20,860 bases of DNA from an uncultured Collinsella sp. (GCA_900761995.1 CAAFEY010000020.1:1-20860), one strand, 5' to 3'; numbered from the stretch's first letter, positions 1-6,940 are shown. Program-made: numbers and translations. Notes: generated from the letters alone by a model not told the origin.

Positions 1-1
1 C

Positions 2-361
2 GCCGGTATCGCCACAATGCCCCCGGCAACCGACACGGCCCAGACCGCTGCCACGCCCTCCCCCGCCGCGCTTACCGTGGGCTCGGTCGTGCTCGACTCC
101 AACCGCCGCGAAGTCATGGTCGGCGGTTCGCCCATCGCGCTCACGGCCCGCGAGTTCGATGTCCTCGCCCTGCTTATGATGCATGCCGAAACCGTGCTCA
201 CACGCGAGCGCATCGCGCACGAGGCGCTGGGCTACGAATACGTGGGCGACACCAACAACGTCGACGTGCACATCGCGCACCTGCGCGCCAAGATCGAAGA
301 CGCCGGCGGCGCCCGCATCATCCAAACCGTGCGCGGGGTGGGCTATGTCTGCCGTGCGTAA
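2..361 (+). CDS. OmpR-family response regulator, C-terminal DNA-binding part (5' end outside window)
   Basis: The open frame runs in from the left edge, so only the output domain is visible. A low-complexity Ala/Pro/Thr linker is followed by a complete winged-helix domain of the OmpR/PhoB type: the stretch SPIALTAREFDVLALLM, then LTRERI, then NVDVHIAHLRAKIED and the terminal QTVRGVGYVCRA, all standard landmarks of this fold. The aspartate-bearing receiver domain must lie upstream. Methionine at base 17 lies inside the linker and is unlikely to be the real start. The stop overlaps the start of the histidine kinase by 17 bases, so the two are translationally coupled partners of a two-component system. 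The regulon cannot be inferred. Confidence 0.93.
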   Translation, partial: AGIATMPPATDTAQTAATPSPAALTVGSVVLDSNRREVMVGGSPIALTAREFDVLALLMMHAETVLTRERIAHEALGYEYVGDTNNVDVHIAHLRAKIEDAGGARIIQTVRGVGYVCRA

Positions 362-1640
362 CGCCGAGGCCAAGCGCGTCACCTCCATCGCCCGCGCCAT
401 CAACTGGAGCTATATGTGGCGCCGTCTGATGAGCTATGTCTGGCTCGATCTGTTGCTGGTGGTGATTGCGGCGGCGATCCTCGTCTATGGATACAATCAG
501 ACGCTGCCCGACGGCGCGTTTACCGCAGGCTGGATTCCCGGCGCCACCGTTCACGGCATGTCGCTGACGCCCGCACGCGGCTGGGACCCGGCCACGCTCA
601 CCTATACCGTCGAGCTTGCGCGTACCACCAAGACCTTCCCCCTCGCGCAGGACCTCGCCACGCTATGGCCTCTCTACCTTGTCGTTGTGGGTTGGCAGAT
701 CATCAGCGTGCTCAACATGCTCGGCGGCGCCCGCCGCGTGCGCCGCACCATGGCGCCGCTCAACGACCTGGCCTTGCGCGTGGACGAGCTCGGCCGAATG
801 CAGCTCTCCGGCGGCAAGATGGAAACGCTGGAACAGGCCATCGAGCGAGCAAGCGTAGACTCGCCGAGCGTCACCACCGGCGACGCCGACCTGGCAAGCA
901 TCGAGGTCGCACTCAACCGCCTACTGCGTCAGATGCAAGAGGCCAAGCTGCAGCAGATGCGCTTTGTCAACGACGCGAGTCACGAGCTGCGCACGCCCAT
1001 CGCGGTGATGCAGGGCTACGTAAACATGCTCGACCGTTGGGGCAAAGACGACCCGGACGTGCTGGCGGAATCCATCGCATCCCTCAAGGCCGAAGGCGAG
1101 CACATGCAGGAGCTCGTAGAGCAGCTGCTGTTTTTGGCACGCGGCGATGCCGGGCGCACGGTCCTGCGGCGCGCGAATACCAACTTGGCTGCACTGGTCG
1201 GCGAGGTATGCGAGGAATCGCAGATGATCGATACCGAGCACACGTATCGACTGGCCTTTGACACTGCGCTTGTCAGCGACCCGCGCTGCGACGCGTCCGT
1301 CGACGTGGCGCTCATGAAGCAGGCTCTGCGCGTAATCGTGCAGAATGCCGCCAAGTATTCGGACGCGGGCACGCCCATCACGTTTGGCATAACGCCCGAT
1401 GCGAGCACGGGCACGATCGACATAAGTGTTGAGGACGAAGGCATCGGCATGAACCAGGAATCCGCAGCTCACGCGTTTGAACGGTTCTACCGAGCCGACA
1501 ACGCACGCGATGCCGGCGCGCAGGGCTCGGGTCTGGGGCTTGCCATTGCCAAGTGGATCGTCGATAGCCATGGCGGTGTCATTGGCGTGACCTCGGTCGA
1601 GGGCGTCGGCAGCCGCTTTACGATTCGTCTGCCGCGGTAG
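345..1640 (+). CDS. Membrane sensor histidine kinase (HisKA/HATPase_c)
   Basis: This is the sensor partner of the preceding regulator. I place the start at the ATG at 345, inside the end of the regulator gene, giving 431 residues; an ATG at 414 is an alternative. Two membrane segments (about residues 29-50 and 105-126) flank a short extracytoplasmic loop of about 55 residues. A HAMP-like linker follows, then the H-box NDASHELRTP with the phospho-acceptor His213, an N-box with Asn334, the G1 motif DEGIGM (Asp364 to Met369), an F-box ERFYRAD and the G2 motif GSGLGLAI. The kinase core is therefore complete and probably active. The small sensing loop shows no recognisable ligand domain, so the signal is unknown. 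The same frame is open further upstream inside the regulator gene but that part is not coding. Confidence 0.94.
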   Translation: MSAVRNAEAKRVTSIARAINWSYMWRRLMSYVWLDLLLVVIAAAILVYGYNQTLPDGAFTAGWIPGATVHGMSLTPARGWDPATLTYTVELARTTKTFPLAQDLATLWPLYLVVVGWQIISVLNMLGGARRVRRTMAPLNDLALRVDELGRMQLSGGKMETLEQAIERASVDSPSVTTGDADLASIEVALNRLLRQMQEAKLQQMRFVNDASHELRTPIAVMQGYVNMLDRWGKDDPDVLAESIASLKAEGEHMQELVEQLLFLARGDAGRTVLRRANTNLAALVGEVCEESQMIDTEHTYRLAFDTALVSDPRCDASVDVALMKQALRVIVQNAAKYSDAGTPITFGITPDASTGTIDISVEDEGIGMNQESAAHAFERFYRADNARDAGAQGSGLGLAIAKWIVDSHGGVIGVTSVEGVGSRFTIRLPR

Positions 1641-1660
1641 GGATGCCCCTCGGCATAAAT

Positions 1661-1694
1661 AAAGGGATAGGGCCACGCGGCTCTATCCCTTTTT
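1661..1694. terminator. Bidirectional intrinsic terminator between convergent genes
   Basis: The arms AAAGGGATAG and CTATCCCTTT (plus an inner GCC/GGC) form a near-perfect stem with a four-base loop and are followed by a T run on the + strand. The other strand also has an A/T-rich tail. It lies between the histidine kinase (+) and the VOC gene (-), which converge here. Confidence 0.9.
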
Positions 1695-1716
1695 GCTAGC
1701 TATAGCAGCTTGTGCG

Positions 1717-2091
1717 CTACTCGCGGCACAGGTGCACGGCGAAGCCGGCGAACTCGCGCTTAAAGTACACGAGCTTGGTGCCGCCGTCGGGCAGCAGCAC
1801 GCGCGACTCCTCGTTCACCTCGAGCCCGCGCTCGGCAAACCACTTCTCGGCCGCATCGATGTCGTTGACGGCAAAGCCAATGTGGCCCTTAGCGCCACGA
1901 CCGTTCTGCTTCATGACCTCGACCAGCGAATCGTTGAAGTACGAAACCGGGGTCTCGATGACGGGCAGGCCCATCATCGTCGAGAACAGCTCCGCGATCT
2001 CCAGGGCGTCTGCCAGGTCGGTGGCGTTAATGCCCACATGGGCAACGCGCATGCCAAAGAGCTCGACCGGGTTGGCGTTCTGCTCACTCAT
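1717..2091 (-). CDS. VOC-superfamily (glyoxalase/bleomycin-resistance fold) protein
   Basis: The 124-residue product has the paired beta-alpha-beta-beta-beta layout of the vicinal oxygen chelate fold: RVAHVGINATDL near the start and KGHIGFAVNDIDAAEKWFAERG in the second half, ending VYFKREFAGFAVHLCRE. Likely metal ligands are His18, Glu58, His70 and His120. The fold covers isomerases, epimerases, dioxygenases and lyases, so the reaction cannot be named. The gene begins 11 bases after the PTS IIB gene, with only a weak ribosome-binding site, and is probably cotranscribed with it. Co-occurrence with a sugar-PTS subunit suggests a role on a sugar phosphate or derived keto-acid, but this is inference. 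Confidence 0.85.
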   Translation of the reverse strand: MSEQNANPVELFGMRVAHVGINATDLADALEIAELFSTMMGLPVIETPVSYFNDSLVEVMKQNGRGAKGHIGFAVNDIDAAEKWFAERGLEVNEESRVLLPDGGTKLVYFKREFAGFAVHLCRE

Positions 2092-2102
2092 ACAGGCAGC
2101 GC

Positions 2103-2390
2103 CTACTGAGCCATAACGTCGAGGACGGCCTTCTCGGCAGCGACACGGTTCATGCCGGTCATGAAGGGCACGCCGCTCACGTACGGGCAGGTGAGGCCCT
2201 CGGGGGCAACGGTGGTGGCGATCAGCAGGTCAGCGCCCTCGTCGCAGTAATCCTTGGCCTCGGAGATGGCGCACTGCACGATCTCATACTTGCCGGCATA
2301 ACCGTTGGCGTCGAGCAGGGTGGCGACCTTCTGGGCAACGAGCGTGGAAGTAGCAGCGCCAGCACCGCAAGCCAAAACGATCTTCTTCAT
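2103..2390 (-). CDS. PTS sugar transporter subunit IIB, galactitol (GatB) type
   Basis: This small cytoplasmic phosphocarrier has 95 residues, the normal length for a stand-alone IIB of the galactitol family. The start KKIVLACGAGAATSTLVAQ carries the phosphorylatable Cys8 in the P-loop-like ACGAGAATS motif, and the later GVPFMTGM segment matches GatB-type proteins. It would accept phosphate from a IIA and pass it to sugar bound by a IIC permease. Neither partner is visible in the window, so the substrate is unknown. The start is supported by a GAAGGGAGA ribosome-binding sequence. The VOC gene follows after 11 bases. The name gatB is not assigned because substrate specificity within this family varies. 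Confidence 0.88.
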   Translation of the reverse strand: MKKIVLACGAGAATSTLVAQKVATLLDANGYAGKYEIVQCAISEAKDYCDEGADLLIATTVAPEGLTCPYVSGVPFMTGMNRVAAEKAVLDVMAQ

Positions 2391-2492
2391 AGGTAATGTC
2401 TCCCTTCATGGTTTACTTTAGGTAAGTGTACCGCAGCGAGCGATGGCACTCAGCCTCGATGAGCTTTTATGCCAGTTTGCTTGCGTGCTGCG

Positions 2493-2498
2493 TATAAT
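2493..2498 (+). promoter_or_regulatory. Probable -10 element for the TPR-like gene
   Basis: A consensus TATAAT lies 56 bases before the start at 2554 in the divergent gap between the PTS IIB gene and the TPR-like gene. No convincing -35 hexamer at 16-18 bases was found, so the assignment rests on the -10 box alone. An AAGGA ribosome-binding site follows at about 2542. Confidence 0.5.
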
Positions 2499-2553
2499 AC
2501 ATCTAGTACGTGTTGTCATACCACTCGCTTTATGAGCGACTAAGGACCCTAAT

Positions 2554-3177
2554 ATGCCCGATTCCCGCACACTCTGGACCGCCGTCGTTATCATCTGCAT
2601 CGCTGTGTCGGTGTTCTTTAGCGTCAAAAAACGTACCACGTTTAAACGCCTGCAGCAGCTCATGGCCGCCAAGCAGTGGGACGAGTTTGATCGTTTGCTC
2701 GACGGCAAACTCACCAGCATGCTGTACCCGCGCTACAACCGCGACTACCTGCGCCTGAACTCCTATCTGCTGCGCGAGGACCACGAGCGCGCCAGCGAGA
2801 TGTTCGACTTGCTGCTGGGGCTCAATCTCCCCAAGATGCAGCGCGTCGACCTGGTCATTAAGGCCTTTAACTACTACGTTGGCCAGGAGGACCGCAAAAA
2901 GTCCAAGGAGTTGCTGCACGAGATCAAGGGCTTTGAGGGCGGTCAGGCCGAGGCTGTCGCGCACGAGTGCCAGCTGATGTACGACACGATGATCCTCAAG
3001 CGCCACAACGACATTCCCGAGCTGGAGCGCATGCTCGAGGATGTCGGCGACGACCCGGTCAAGCGCTGCCGCCTGGAGTACCTGCTGGCCCTGCAATACC
3101 AAAACAAGGGCGACGAGGCCAAGTATGCCGAGTACTTGGAAAAGTCGGGCCAACACTCGATGGCCGTCAACGCGTAG
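2554..3177 (+). CDS. Membrane-anchored TPR-like protein of unknown function
   Basis: This encodes a 207-residue protein. One hydrophobic segment near the N terminus (about residues 7-22, WTAVVIICIAVSVFF) is followed by a basic stretch KKRTTFKR, which predicts a cytoplasmic-facing helical domain anchored by a single membrane helix. The rest is made of amphipathic helices spaced like tetratricopeptide or similar alpha-solenoid repeats, for example QWDEFDRLLDGKL, DHERASEMFDLLLGL, DRKKSKELLHEI and DEAKYAEYLEK. Such domains usually bind partner proteins. The start is set by an AAGGA site and an upstream TATAAT. The gene is monocistronic or read through into the tRNA 31 bases later. I do not recognise a named family. 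Confidence 0.8.
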   Translation: MPDSRTLWTAVVIICIAVSVFFSVKKRTTFKRLQQLMAAKQWDEFDRLLDGKLTSMLYPRYNRDYLRLNSYLLREDHERASEMFDLLLGLNLPKMQRVDLVIKAFNYYVGQEDRKKSKELLHEIKGFEGGQAEAVAHECQLMYDTMILKRHNDIPELERMLEDVGDDPVKRCRLEYLLALQYQNKGDEAKYAEYLEKSGQHSMAVNA

Positions 3178-3208
3178 CGGACGGCTTGTGCTAGACTTCT
3201 AGTCTCAC

Positions 3209-3293
3209 GGGGGCGTGGCGGAATTGGCATACGCAGGGGACTTAAAATCCCTCGCCGCAAGGATTGTGGGTTCGAGTCCCACCGCCCCTACCA
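3209..3293 (+). tRNA. tRNA-Leu (anticodon UAA), CCA encoded
   Basis: A class II cloverleaf can be folded by eye. The acceptor arms GGGGGCG and CGCCCCT pair (with one terminal G-U), the D-arm is TGGCGGAATTGGCA, and the anticodon stem is GGGGA/TCCCT with loop CTTAAAA, placing the anticodon TAA at 3243-3245. There is an extended variable arm of about 13 bases (3253-3265). The T-arm is GTGGG-TTCGAGT-CCCAC, then discriminator A and CCA at 3291-3293. The long variable arm and the anticodon make leucine the clear identity; it reads UUA, a rare codon in this GC-rich sequence. Its 3' end is repeated 186 bases downstream. Confidence 0.96.
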
Positions 3294-3303
3294 CGTATTG
3301 TTT

Positions 3304-3343
3304 ACGAGCCCGTGTCCCCCAGGGATGCGGGCTCGTTTCTTTT
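3304..3343 (+). terminator. Intrinsic terminator of the tRNA-Leu gene
   Basis: The arms ACGAGCCCG (3304-3312) and CGGGCTCGT (3328-3336) form a nine-pair stem followed by the T-rich TTTCTTTT. A second, divergent copy of this terminator lies at about 3491-3528, downstream of the duplicated tRNA tail. Confidence 0.85.
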
Positions 3344-3350
3344 AGATGCC

Positions 3351-3469
3351 GGTGGGACTCGAACCCGCGAGGGGGCGAGCGCCAAGCGGACGCGCAGCGT
3401 CCGCAGCGAGCCGGCGAGGGCGGCCGAAGCCGACGCGTATTTGCGCAGCAAATACGCGGACGTCCCACC
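3351..3469. repeat. REP-like cluster of short hairpins inserted after the tRNA
   Basis: The outer arms GGTGGGAC (3351-3358) and GTCCCACC (3462-3469) are inverted. Inside are two compact hairpins with the same three-base GCA loop: GCGGACGC/GCGTCCGC at about 3387-3405, and GCGTATTTGC/GCAAATACGC at about 3436-3458. The 16 bases at 3351-3366 are the exact reverse complement of the tRNA T-arm at 3268-3283. No ribosome-binding site or credible protein frame is present. It resembles bacterial repetitive extragenic palindrome clusters and shares the CGACGCGTA...TACGC core seen again at 11548-11571. Confidence 0.65.
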
Positions 3470-3548
3470 GCCCCTACCATTTGGCTTTTCGTGCCCGCTT
3501 CCTCCAGAGATGCGGGCTCGTTTCTTTTGGGCGCCGGTGGGGCTCTAT

Positions 3549-3613
3549 GTTGCGGTGGGATAGTTCCTGTTTTGGCAGGCTACCAGCCCATTTAGGAACT
3601 ATTTCACCGCAAC
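3549..3613. repeat. Long inverted repeat at the 3' end of the ppx-like gene
   Basis: The arms GTTGCGGTG-GG-ATAGTTCCT (3549-3568) and AGGAACTAT-TT-CACCGCAAC (3594-3613) pair over 18 positions with one two-base internal mismatch and a 25-base loop. It ends five bases before the stop codon of the leftward Ppx/GppA gene, so it may end that transcript, although no strong T run follows on either strand. A mobile or REP-like palindromic unit is the alternative reading. Confidence 0.7.
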
Positions 3614-3617
3614 TTAT

Positions 3618-4622
3618 TTAGAGGGTGCTGAGAGTGGGGGTCCAGCCGATGGTGGGGGTTGTGCCGTCGAGAACCTCGTTGATGGTGGCGGCCATGCCGG
3701 CAAGCAGGCTGTTCTCGCTTACGGTGAGCGTTTCGTAGCCGCCGGCTCGCATGAGCTCGCGAATCACCACAGCACCGGCGAGGATCACGCCCGCACGCTT
3801 GGGTTGCACGCCCGGTAACGCGGCAATGCCCGCAACATCCAGCGCGGACATGCGCTCGATAGCGGCCGAAACCTGCTCCAGCGAAAGCTCGCGCAGGTGC
3901 ACAAAGCTCGAATCATACGGCTCCAGCTCGTGGACCAGGGCCACCAGCGTAGTCACCGTGCCGCCCACTGCAACCAAGCGTTCGGCGCGCTCAAAGTCGC
4001 TGGGCAGGCCTTCAAAATAGGCGGCGAACTGCTCGCCCGCCCATGCGCCAGCGGCGGTAAGCTCACTGTCCGACGGCGGCAGTGCCGAGAAAAACCGCTC
4101 GGTCACGCGGCGGCAACCGATGTCCAGCGAGCGCGTTCCCTCCAGCGCAAAGACGCCGCGCTCCGGTGCATAGACGCCCGTCGCGAGCTCCGTGGATCCG
4201 CCGCCCGAATCGGCAACAATGATGCGCTCGCCAGCAAAGTCGTGCGCCACGCCAAAAAACGTCAAGCGCGCCTCGACCTCGCCCGGAATCACCTGCGGCT
4301 CGAGTCCCAGCTCGCGCAGGCCGTCCAGTAGCAGCGCGGCATTGGACGCATCGCGCGCGGCGCTCGTGCACGTGGTGCAGACGCACGCGGCCCCAAAGGC
4401 ACGGGCCTCGTCCACAAACATTCGGCACGCAGCGAGCACGCGTTCAACGGCCGCCTCGCAAAAGCGCCCCGTCGCATCCACGCCCTCGCCCAAGTCGGTA
4501 ATCTCGGTATGCTTGGACGATTCCACGATCGCCCCACCCTCGACCTGGGCCAGCACCAGTCGCGACGACACCGTTCCCAGGTCAATCGCCGCCACCTTAT
4601 ATCGTTTGTCGCAATGCGTCAT
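3618..4622 (-). CDS. Ppx/GppA-family phosphatase (exopolyphosphatase-like)
   Basis: The 334-residue protein has the two-domain acetate-kinase/hsp70-type ATPase fold of the Ppx/GppA family, which releases phosphate from polyphosphate or converts pppGpp to ppGpp. Visible landmarks are AAIDLGTVSSRLVL (phosphate-binding loop, residues 11-24), PGEVEARLTFFGV (113-125) around the catalytic glutamate region, and DSGGGSTEL (second phosphate loop, 138-146). The length matches the short Ppx form without the C-terminal HD-like domain of E. coli Ppx. The usual EEAR signature reads VEAR here (116-119), which may tune activity. The gene starts 20 bases after the DivIC/FtsB-like gene and is probably cotranscribed, a pairing I recall from other Gram-positive Actinobacteria. 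Substrate preference cannot be settled by reading. Confidence 0.9.
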   Translation of the reverse strand: MTHCDKRYKVAAIDLGTVSSRLVLAQVEGGAIVESSKHTEITDLGEGVDATGRFCEAAVERVLAACRMFVDEARAFGAACVCTTCTSAARDASNAALLLDGLRELGLEPQVIPGEVEARLTFFGVAHDFAGERIIVADSGGGSTELATGVYAPERGVFALEGTRSLDIGCRRVTERFFSALPPSDSELTAAGAWAGEQFAAYFEGLPSDFERAERLVAVGGTVTTLVALVHELEPYDSSFVHLRELSLEQVSAAIERMSALDVAGIAALPGVQPKRAGVILAGAVVIRELMRAGGYETLTVSENSLLAGMAATINEVLDGTTPTIGWTPTLSTL

Positions 4623-4642
4623 TTCAGGCTCCCCTCCGGGCG

Positions 4643-5404
4643 CTATTTGCCGTTGGACACGACCGTCTGACCCTCGACGCCGTTAAACCCAAACAGCATA
4701 TCGAGCGTCTGGATGTACCACGGCGCGTCCTTGCCGACCTCTTCGATCTCTTTGGCGACTTCGCTGGCCTTCTTGGCGTTCGAGGACTTTTTGCTCGACG
4801 ACGAGTCCGAATCGTCGTCCAGGCCCAGCACGTCAATCTTGGTCTCGCCGGGCATCACCAGGCCCAGGTCCTCGGTCGCCGCGTCCTTAATGCCCTCCTC
4901 CGAGAGCAGTTTGTCGACGCTTTTCTGCAGTTCGTCGTTGTACTGCTGGCGAATCTCGACCTGCTTGGCCAAGATATCGCTCGAGCGTTTGGCGACGTAG
5001 AGGTCGCGCACGGGAAAGTACAGGCTCACGAGCACCAGAACGACAACAATGCCAATAAACAGCCCGCGTTGGGGTCCATGGGTAAAGTCGTAGATTGCCT
5101 TGACCACCGCGTTGTCGTTGGCATAGCGCATAAAGTCCGAACCGGAGAGACGGCTCGAGGGCCTGGTCGACTTTTCATGCGTTTGAGCTGAGGGACGCTG
5201 AGCATGCGTCGGGCTCACCGAACGCGGCGGGCGCTCCGTCGGCATATTCATTTGAGCACGGGGGTGTGAGGCGCTTGCCGGACGCTGTGCGCGTCGATCG
5301 GCGCCGCCGTAGTCGGACCCGCTGAGCTGCATCGTACGTGCAGAACGAGGCGACGGCTCGCGCGAACCGGCGGAATAATACCTGTTGTCGTAAATCTGAT
5401 CCAT
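4643..5404 (-). CDS. Septum formation initiator (DivIC/FtsB-like) protein with long disordered N-terminus
   Basis: The 253-residue bitopic membrane protein would belong to the division FtsL/FtsB(DivIC) subcomplex. Residues 1-110 are polar, rich in Ser, Arg, Pro and Gln, and predicted disordered. One membrane helix follows at about 115-132 (LFIGIVVVLVLVSLYFPV), then a coiled coil (AKQVEIRQQYNDELQKSVDKLL, about 146-167) and the family-typical DLGLVMPGETKI (179-190). An acidic-serine/lysine-rich tail leads to a conserved-looking C-terminal segment. The ATG at 5404 is preferred over one 126 bases upstream, because the extra residues overlap the promoter-like extended -10 and the enolase terminator. 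The motif LSGSD occurs twice in the N-terminal tail (27-31 and 86-90). The ppx-like gene follows in the same operon. Confidence 0.83.
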   Translation of the reverse strand: MDQIYDNRYYSAGSREPSPRSARTMQLSGSDYGGADRRAQRPASASHPRAQMNMPTERPPRSVSPTHAQRPSAQTHEKSTRPSSRLSGSDFMRYANDNAVVKAIYDFTHGPQRGLFIGIVVVLVLVSLYFPVRDLYVAKRSSDILAKQVEIRQQYNDELQKSVDKLLSEEGIKDAATEDLGLVMPGETKIDVLGLDDDSDSSSSKKSSNAKKASEVAKEIEEVGKDAPWYIQTLDMLFGFNGVEGQTVVSNGK

Positions 5405-5447
5405 GTGCGCCTTGTGCAGTTGAGGTTTGTTTGCGCTAAGTCCTTTA

Positions 5448-5456
5448 GTTATAGCA
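5448..5456 (-). promoter_or_regulatory. Extended -10 promoter for the DivIC-like/ppx operon
   Basis: On the minus strand TGCTATAAC (an extended -10, TGnTATAAC) lies 44 bases before the ATG at 5404 and just after the enolase terminator. There is no good -35, as is usual for extended -10 promoters. Confidence 0.5.
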
Positions 5457-5495
5457 CGAGCGCCCGCATCGCCTTCGCCAGCCTTTGCTCGACAT

Positions 5496-5527
5496 AAAAA
5501 AGGCGCTGAGCCGTATGACCCAGCGCC
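5496..5527 (-). terminator. Intrinsic terminator of enolase
   Basis: Read on the minus strand, GGCGCTG...CAGCGCC forms a stem and is directly followed by six T residues (plus-strand A run at 5496-5501). A second GC-rich stem (arms GCGGGGGCG/CGCCCCCGC at 5550-5558 and 5579-5587) lies between the enolase stop and this terminator. Confidence 0.88.
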
Positions 5528-5599
5528 CAATGGTGCTCAACAGTGCCCGGCGGGGGCGAGGCGGATCCGAGTCAGCCCCGCCCCCGCACACGCTGCTGC

Positions 5600-6889
5600 C
5601 TAGCGAATGTTGTAGAACGCAGACTTGCCGGCGTAGCGCGCGCTGCCCTCGAGCTCGTCCTCGATGCGGATGAGCTGGTTGTACTTGGCAATACGGTCGC
5701 TGCGGCACGGGGCACCCGACTTGATCTGGCCGGCGTTAACACCCACGACCAGATCGGCGATCGTGGAGTCCTCGGTCTCGCCGGAACGGTGGCTCACGAT
5801 GCAAGCGTAGCCGGCCTCCTTGGCGGTTTCGATGGCCTCGAGCGACTCGGTGAGCGTGCCGATCTGGTTGACCTTGACCAGAATCGCGTTGGCGGCGCCC
5901 AGCTCGATACCCTTCTTAAGGCGCTCGGTATTGGTGACGAACAGGTCGTCGCCCACCAGCTGCACCTTATTGCCAATGCGGCGGGTGAGCTCGACCCAGC
6001 CGTCCCAGTCCTCCTCGGCCATGCCATCCTCGATGGAGATGATGGGATAGGTGTCGACGAGCTTCTCCCAGTAATCGACCATCTGAGCGCTCGTGTACTC
6101 CACGCCCTCGCCCTTGAGCTCGTACATACCGGTCTCGGCGTTGTAGAACTCGGTCGATGCCGGGTCCATGGCGTACATGAAGTCGACGCCGGGCTTAAAG
6201 CCAGCCTTCTCGACGGCCTTGGTGATGTACTCGAACGGCTCGGCATTGGTCTTGAGGTTGGGCGCGAAGCCGCCCTCGTCGCCCACGCCGCCGCCAAGGC
6301 CGGCCTCGTGCAGCACGCCCTTGAGGGTGTGATAGACCTCGGCGCACCAGCGCAGGCCCTCGGCAAAGCTCGGAGCACCCACCGGCATGATCATGAACTC
6401 CTGGAAGTCAACGTTGTTGTCGGCATGCACGCCACCGTTGAGGATGTTCATCATGGGCGTGGGCAGCAGGTGGGCGTTAACGCCGCCCAGGTACTGGTAC
6501 AGCGACAGGCCCGACGACTCTGCCGCAGCGCGGGCAACGGCCAGCGATACGCCCAGAATGGCGTTGGCGCCGAGCTTGGTTTTGTTGGGCGTACCGTCGG
6601 CGGCAATCAGTGCGGCGTCAATGGCACGCTGATCGAAGGCATCGAGGCCCACGACGGCGTTGGCGCACTCGTTGTTGACATGCTCGACGGCCTGCGAAAC
6701 GCCCTTGCCCAGGTAGCGACCCTTGTCGCCGTCGCGCAGCTCACATGCCTCAAAGGCGCCGGTCGAAGCGCCCGAAGACACCATCGCGCGACCGAAGCTG
6801 CCGTCCTCGAGCACGACCTCGACCTCGACGGTGGGGTTGCCGCGGCTGTCGAGTACCTCGCGGCCGTAGACGTCCAAAATGTCACTCAT
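5600..6889 (-). CDS. eno: Enolase (phosphopyruvate hydratase)
   Basis: This glycolytic enzyme interconverts 2-phosphoglycerate and phosphoenolpyruvate in the cytoplasm. The product has 429 residues, the normal family length. All hallmarks are visible: DVYGREVLDSRGNPTVEVEV at the start, the flexible loop VSSGASTGAFEA, GVGDEGGFAPNL with catalytic Glu205, Mg-binding Asp242, Glu287 and Asp314, the catalytic Lys339 in VKVNQIGT, and SHRSGETED. The ATG at 6889 is chosen because MSDILDVYGRE matches the family N terminus and a GGGAGA site precedes it; the frame stays open for 29 more codons upstream without meaning. The gene stands alone with its own promoter region and terminator. Confidence 0.98.
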   Translation of the reverse strand: MSDILDVYGREVLDSRGNPTVEVEVVLEDGSFGRAMVSSGASTGAFEACELRDGDKGRYLGKGVSQAVEHVNNECANAVVGLDAFDQRAIDAALIAADGTPNKTKLGANAILGVSLAVARAAAESSGLSLYQYLGGVNAHLLPTPMMNILNGGVHADNNVDFQEFMIMPVGAPSFAEGLRWCAEVYHTLKGVLHEAGLGGGVGDEGGFAPNLKTNAEPFEYITKAVEKAGFKPGVDFMYAMDPASTEFYNAETGMYELKGEGVEYTSAQMVDYWEKLVDTYPIISIEDGMAEEDWDGWVELTRRIGNKVQLVGDDLFVTNTERLKKGIELGAANAILVKVNQIGTLTESLEAIETAKEAGYACIVSHRSGETEDSTIADLVVGVNAGQIKSGAPCRSDRIAKYNQLIRIEDELEGSARYAGKSAFYNIR

Positions 6890-6940
6890 GCTGTCTCCCT
6901 CTCGTTTAGGAACGGGTTGAATGATTGGCAACACGGCATT

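Larger units (their letters stand above)
3276..3540 (+). repeat. Direct duplication of tRNA-Leu 3' end plus terminator
   Basis: The 18 bases GTCCCACCGCCCCTACCA at 3276-3293 (the tRNA T-arm/acceptor 3' side and CCA) recur exactly at 3462-3479. The 20 bases GATGCGGGCTCGTTTCTTTT at 3324-3343 recur at 3509-3528, followed in both copies by a CCGGTGGG stretch. The spacing is about 186 bases, with divergent sequence between the two blocks. The second tRNA copy lacks the 5' half and cannot be a working tRNA. The pattern is what a site-specific integration footprint at a tRNA 3' end, or a local tandem duplication, would leave. No integrase gene is present. Confidence 0.8.

Noticed and set aside
183..344. 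Longer N-terminus for the histidine kinase starting inside the regulator gene.
   Set aside because: The added residues are an out-of-frame reading of the winged-helix domain; the ATG at 345 gives the usual overlap start.
2391..2553. A full promoter with -35 box for the TPR-like gene, and one for the PTS IIB gene.
   Set aside because: Only the TATAAT at 2493 is convincing; candidate -35 hexamers have wrong spacing, and the minus-strand TAAAGT is too weak to call.
3200..3620. CRISPR array or second tRNA gene downstream of tRNA-Leu.
   Set aside because: Only two copies of unequal blocks are present, not regular repeat-spacer units, and the second tRNA tail lacks a 5' half and anticodon arm.
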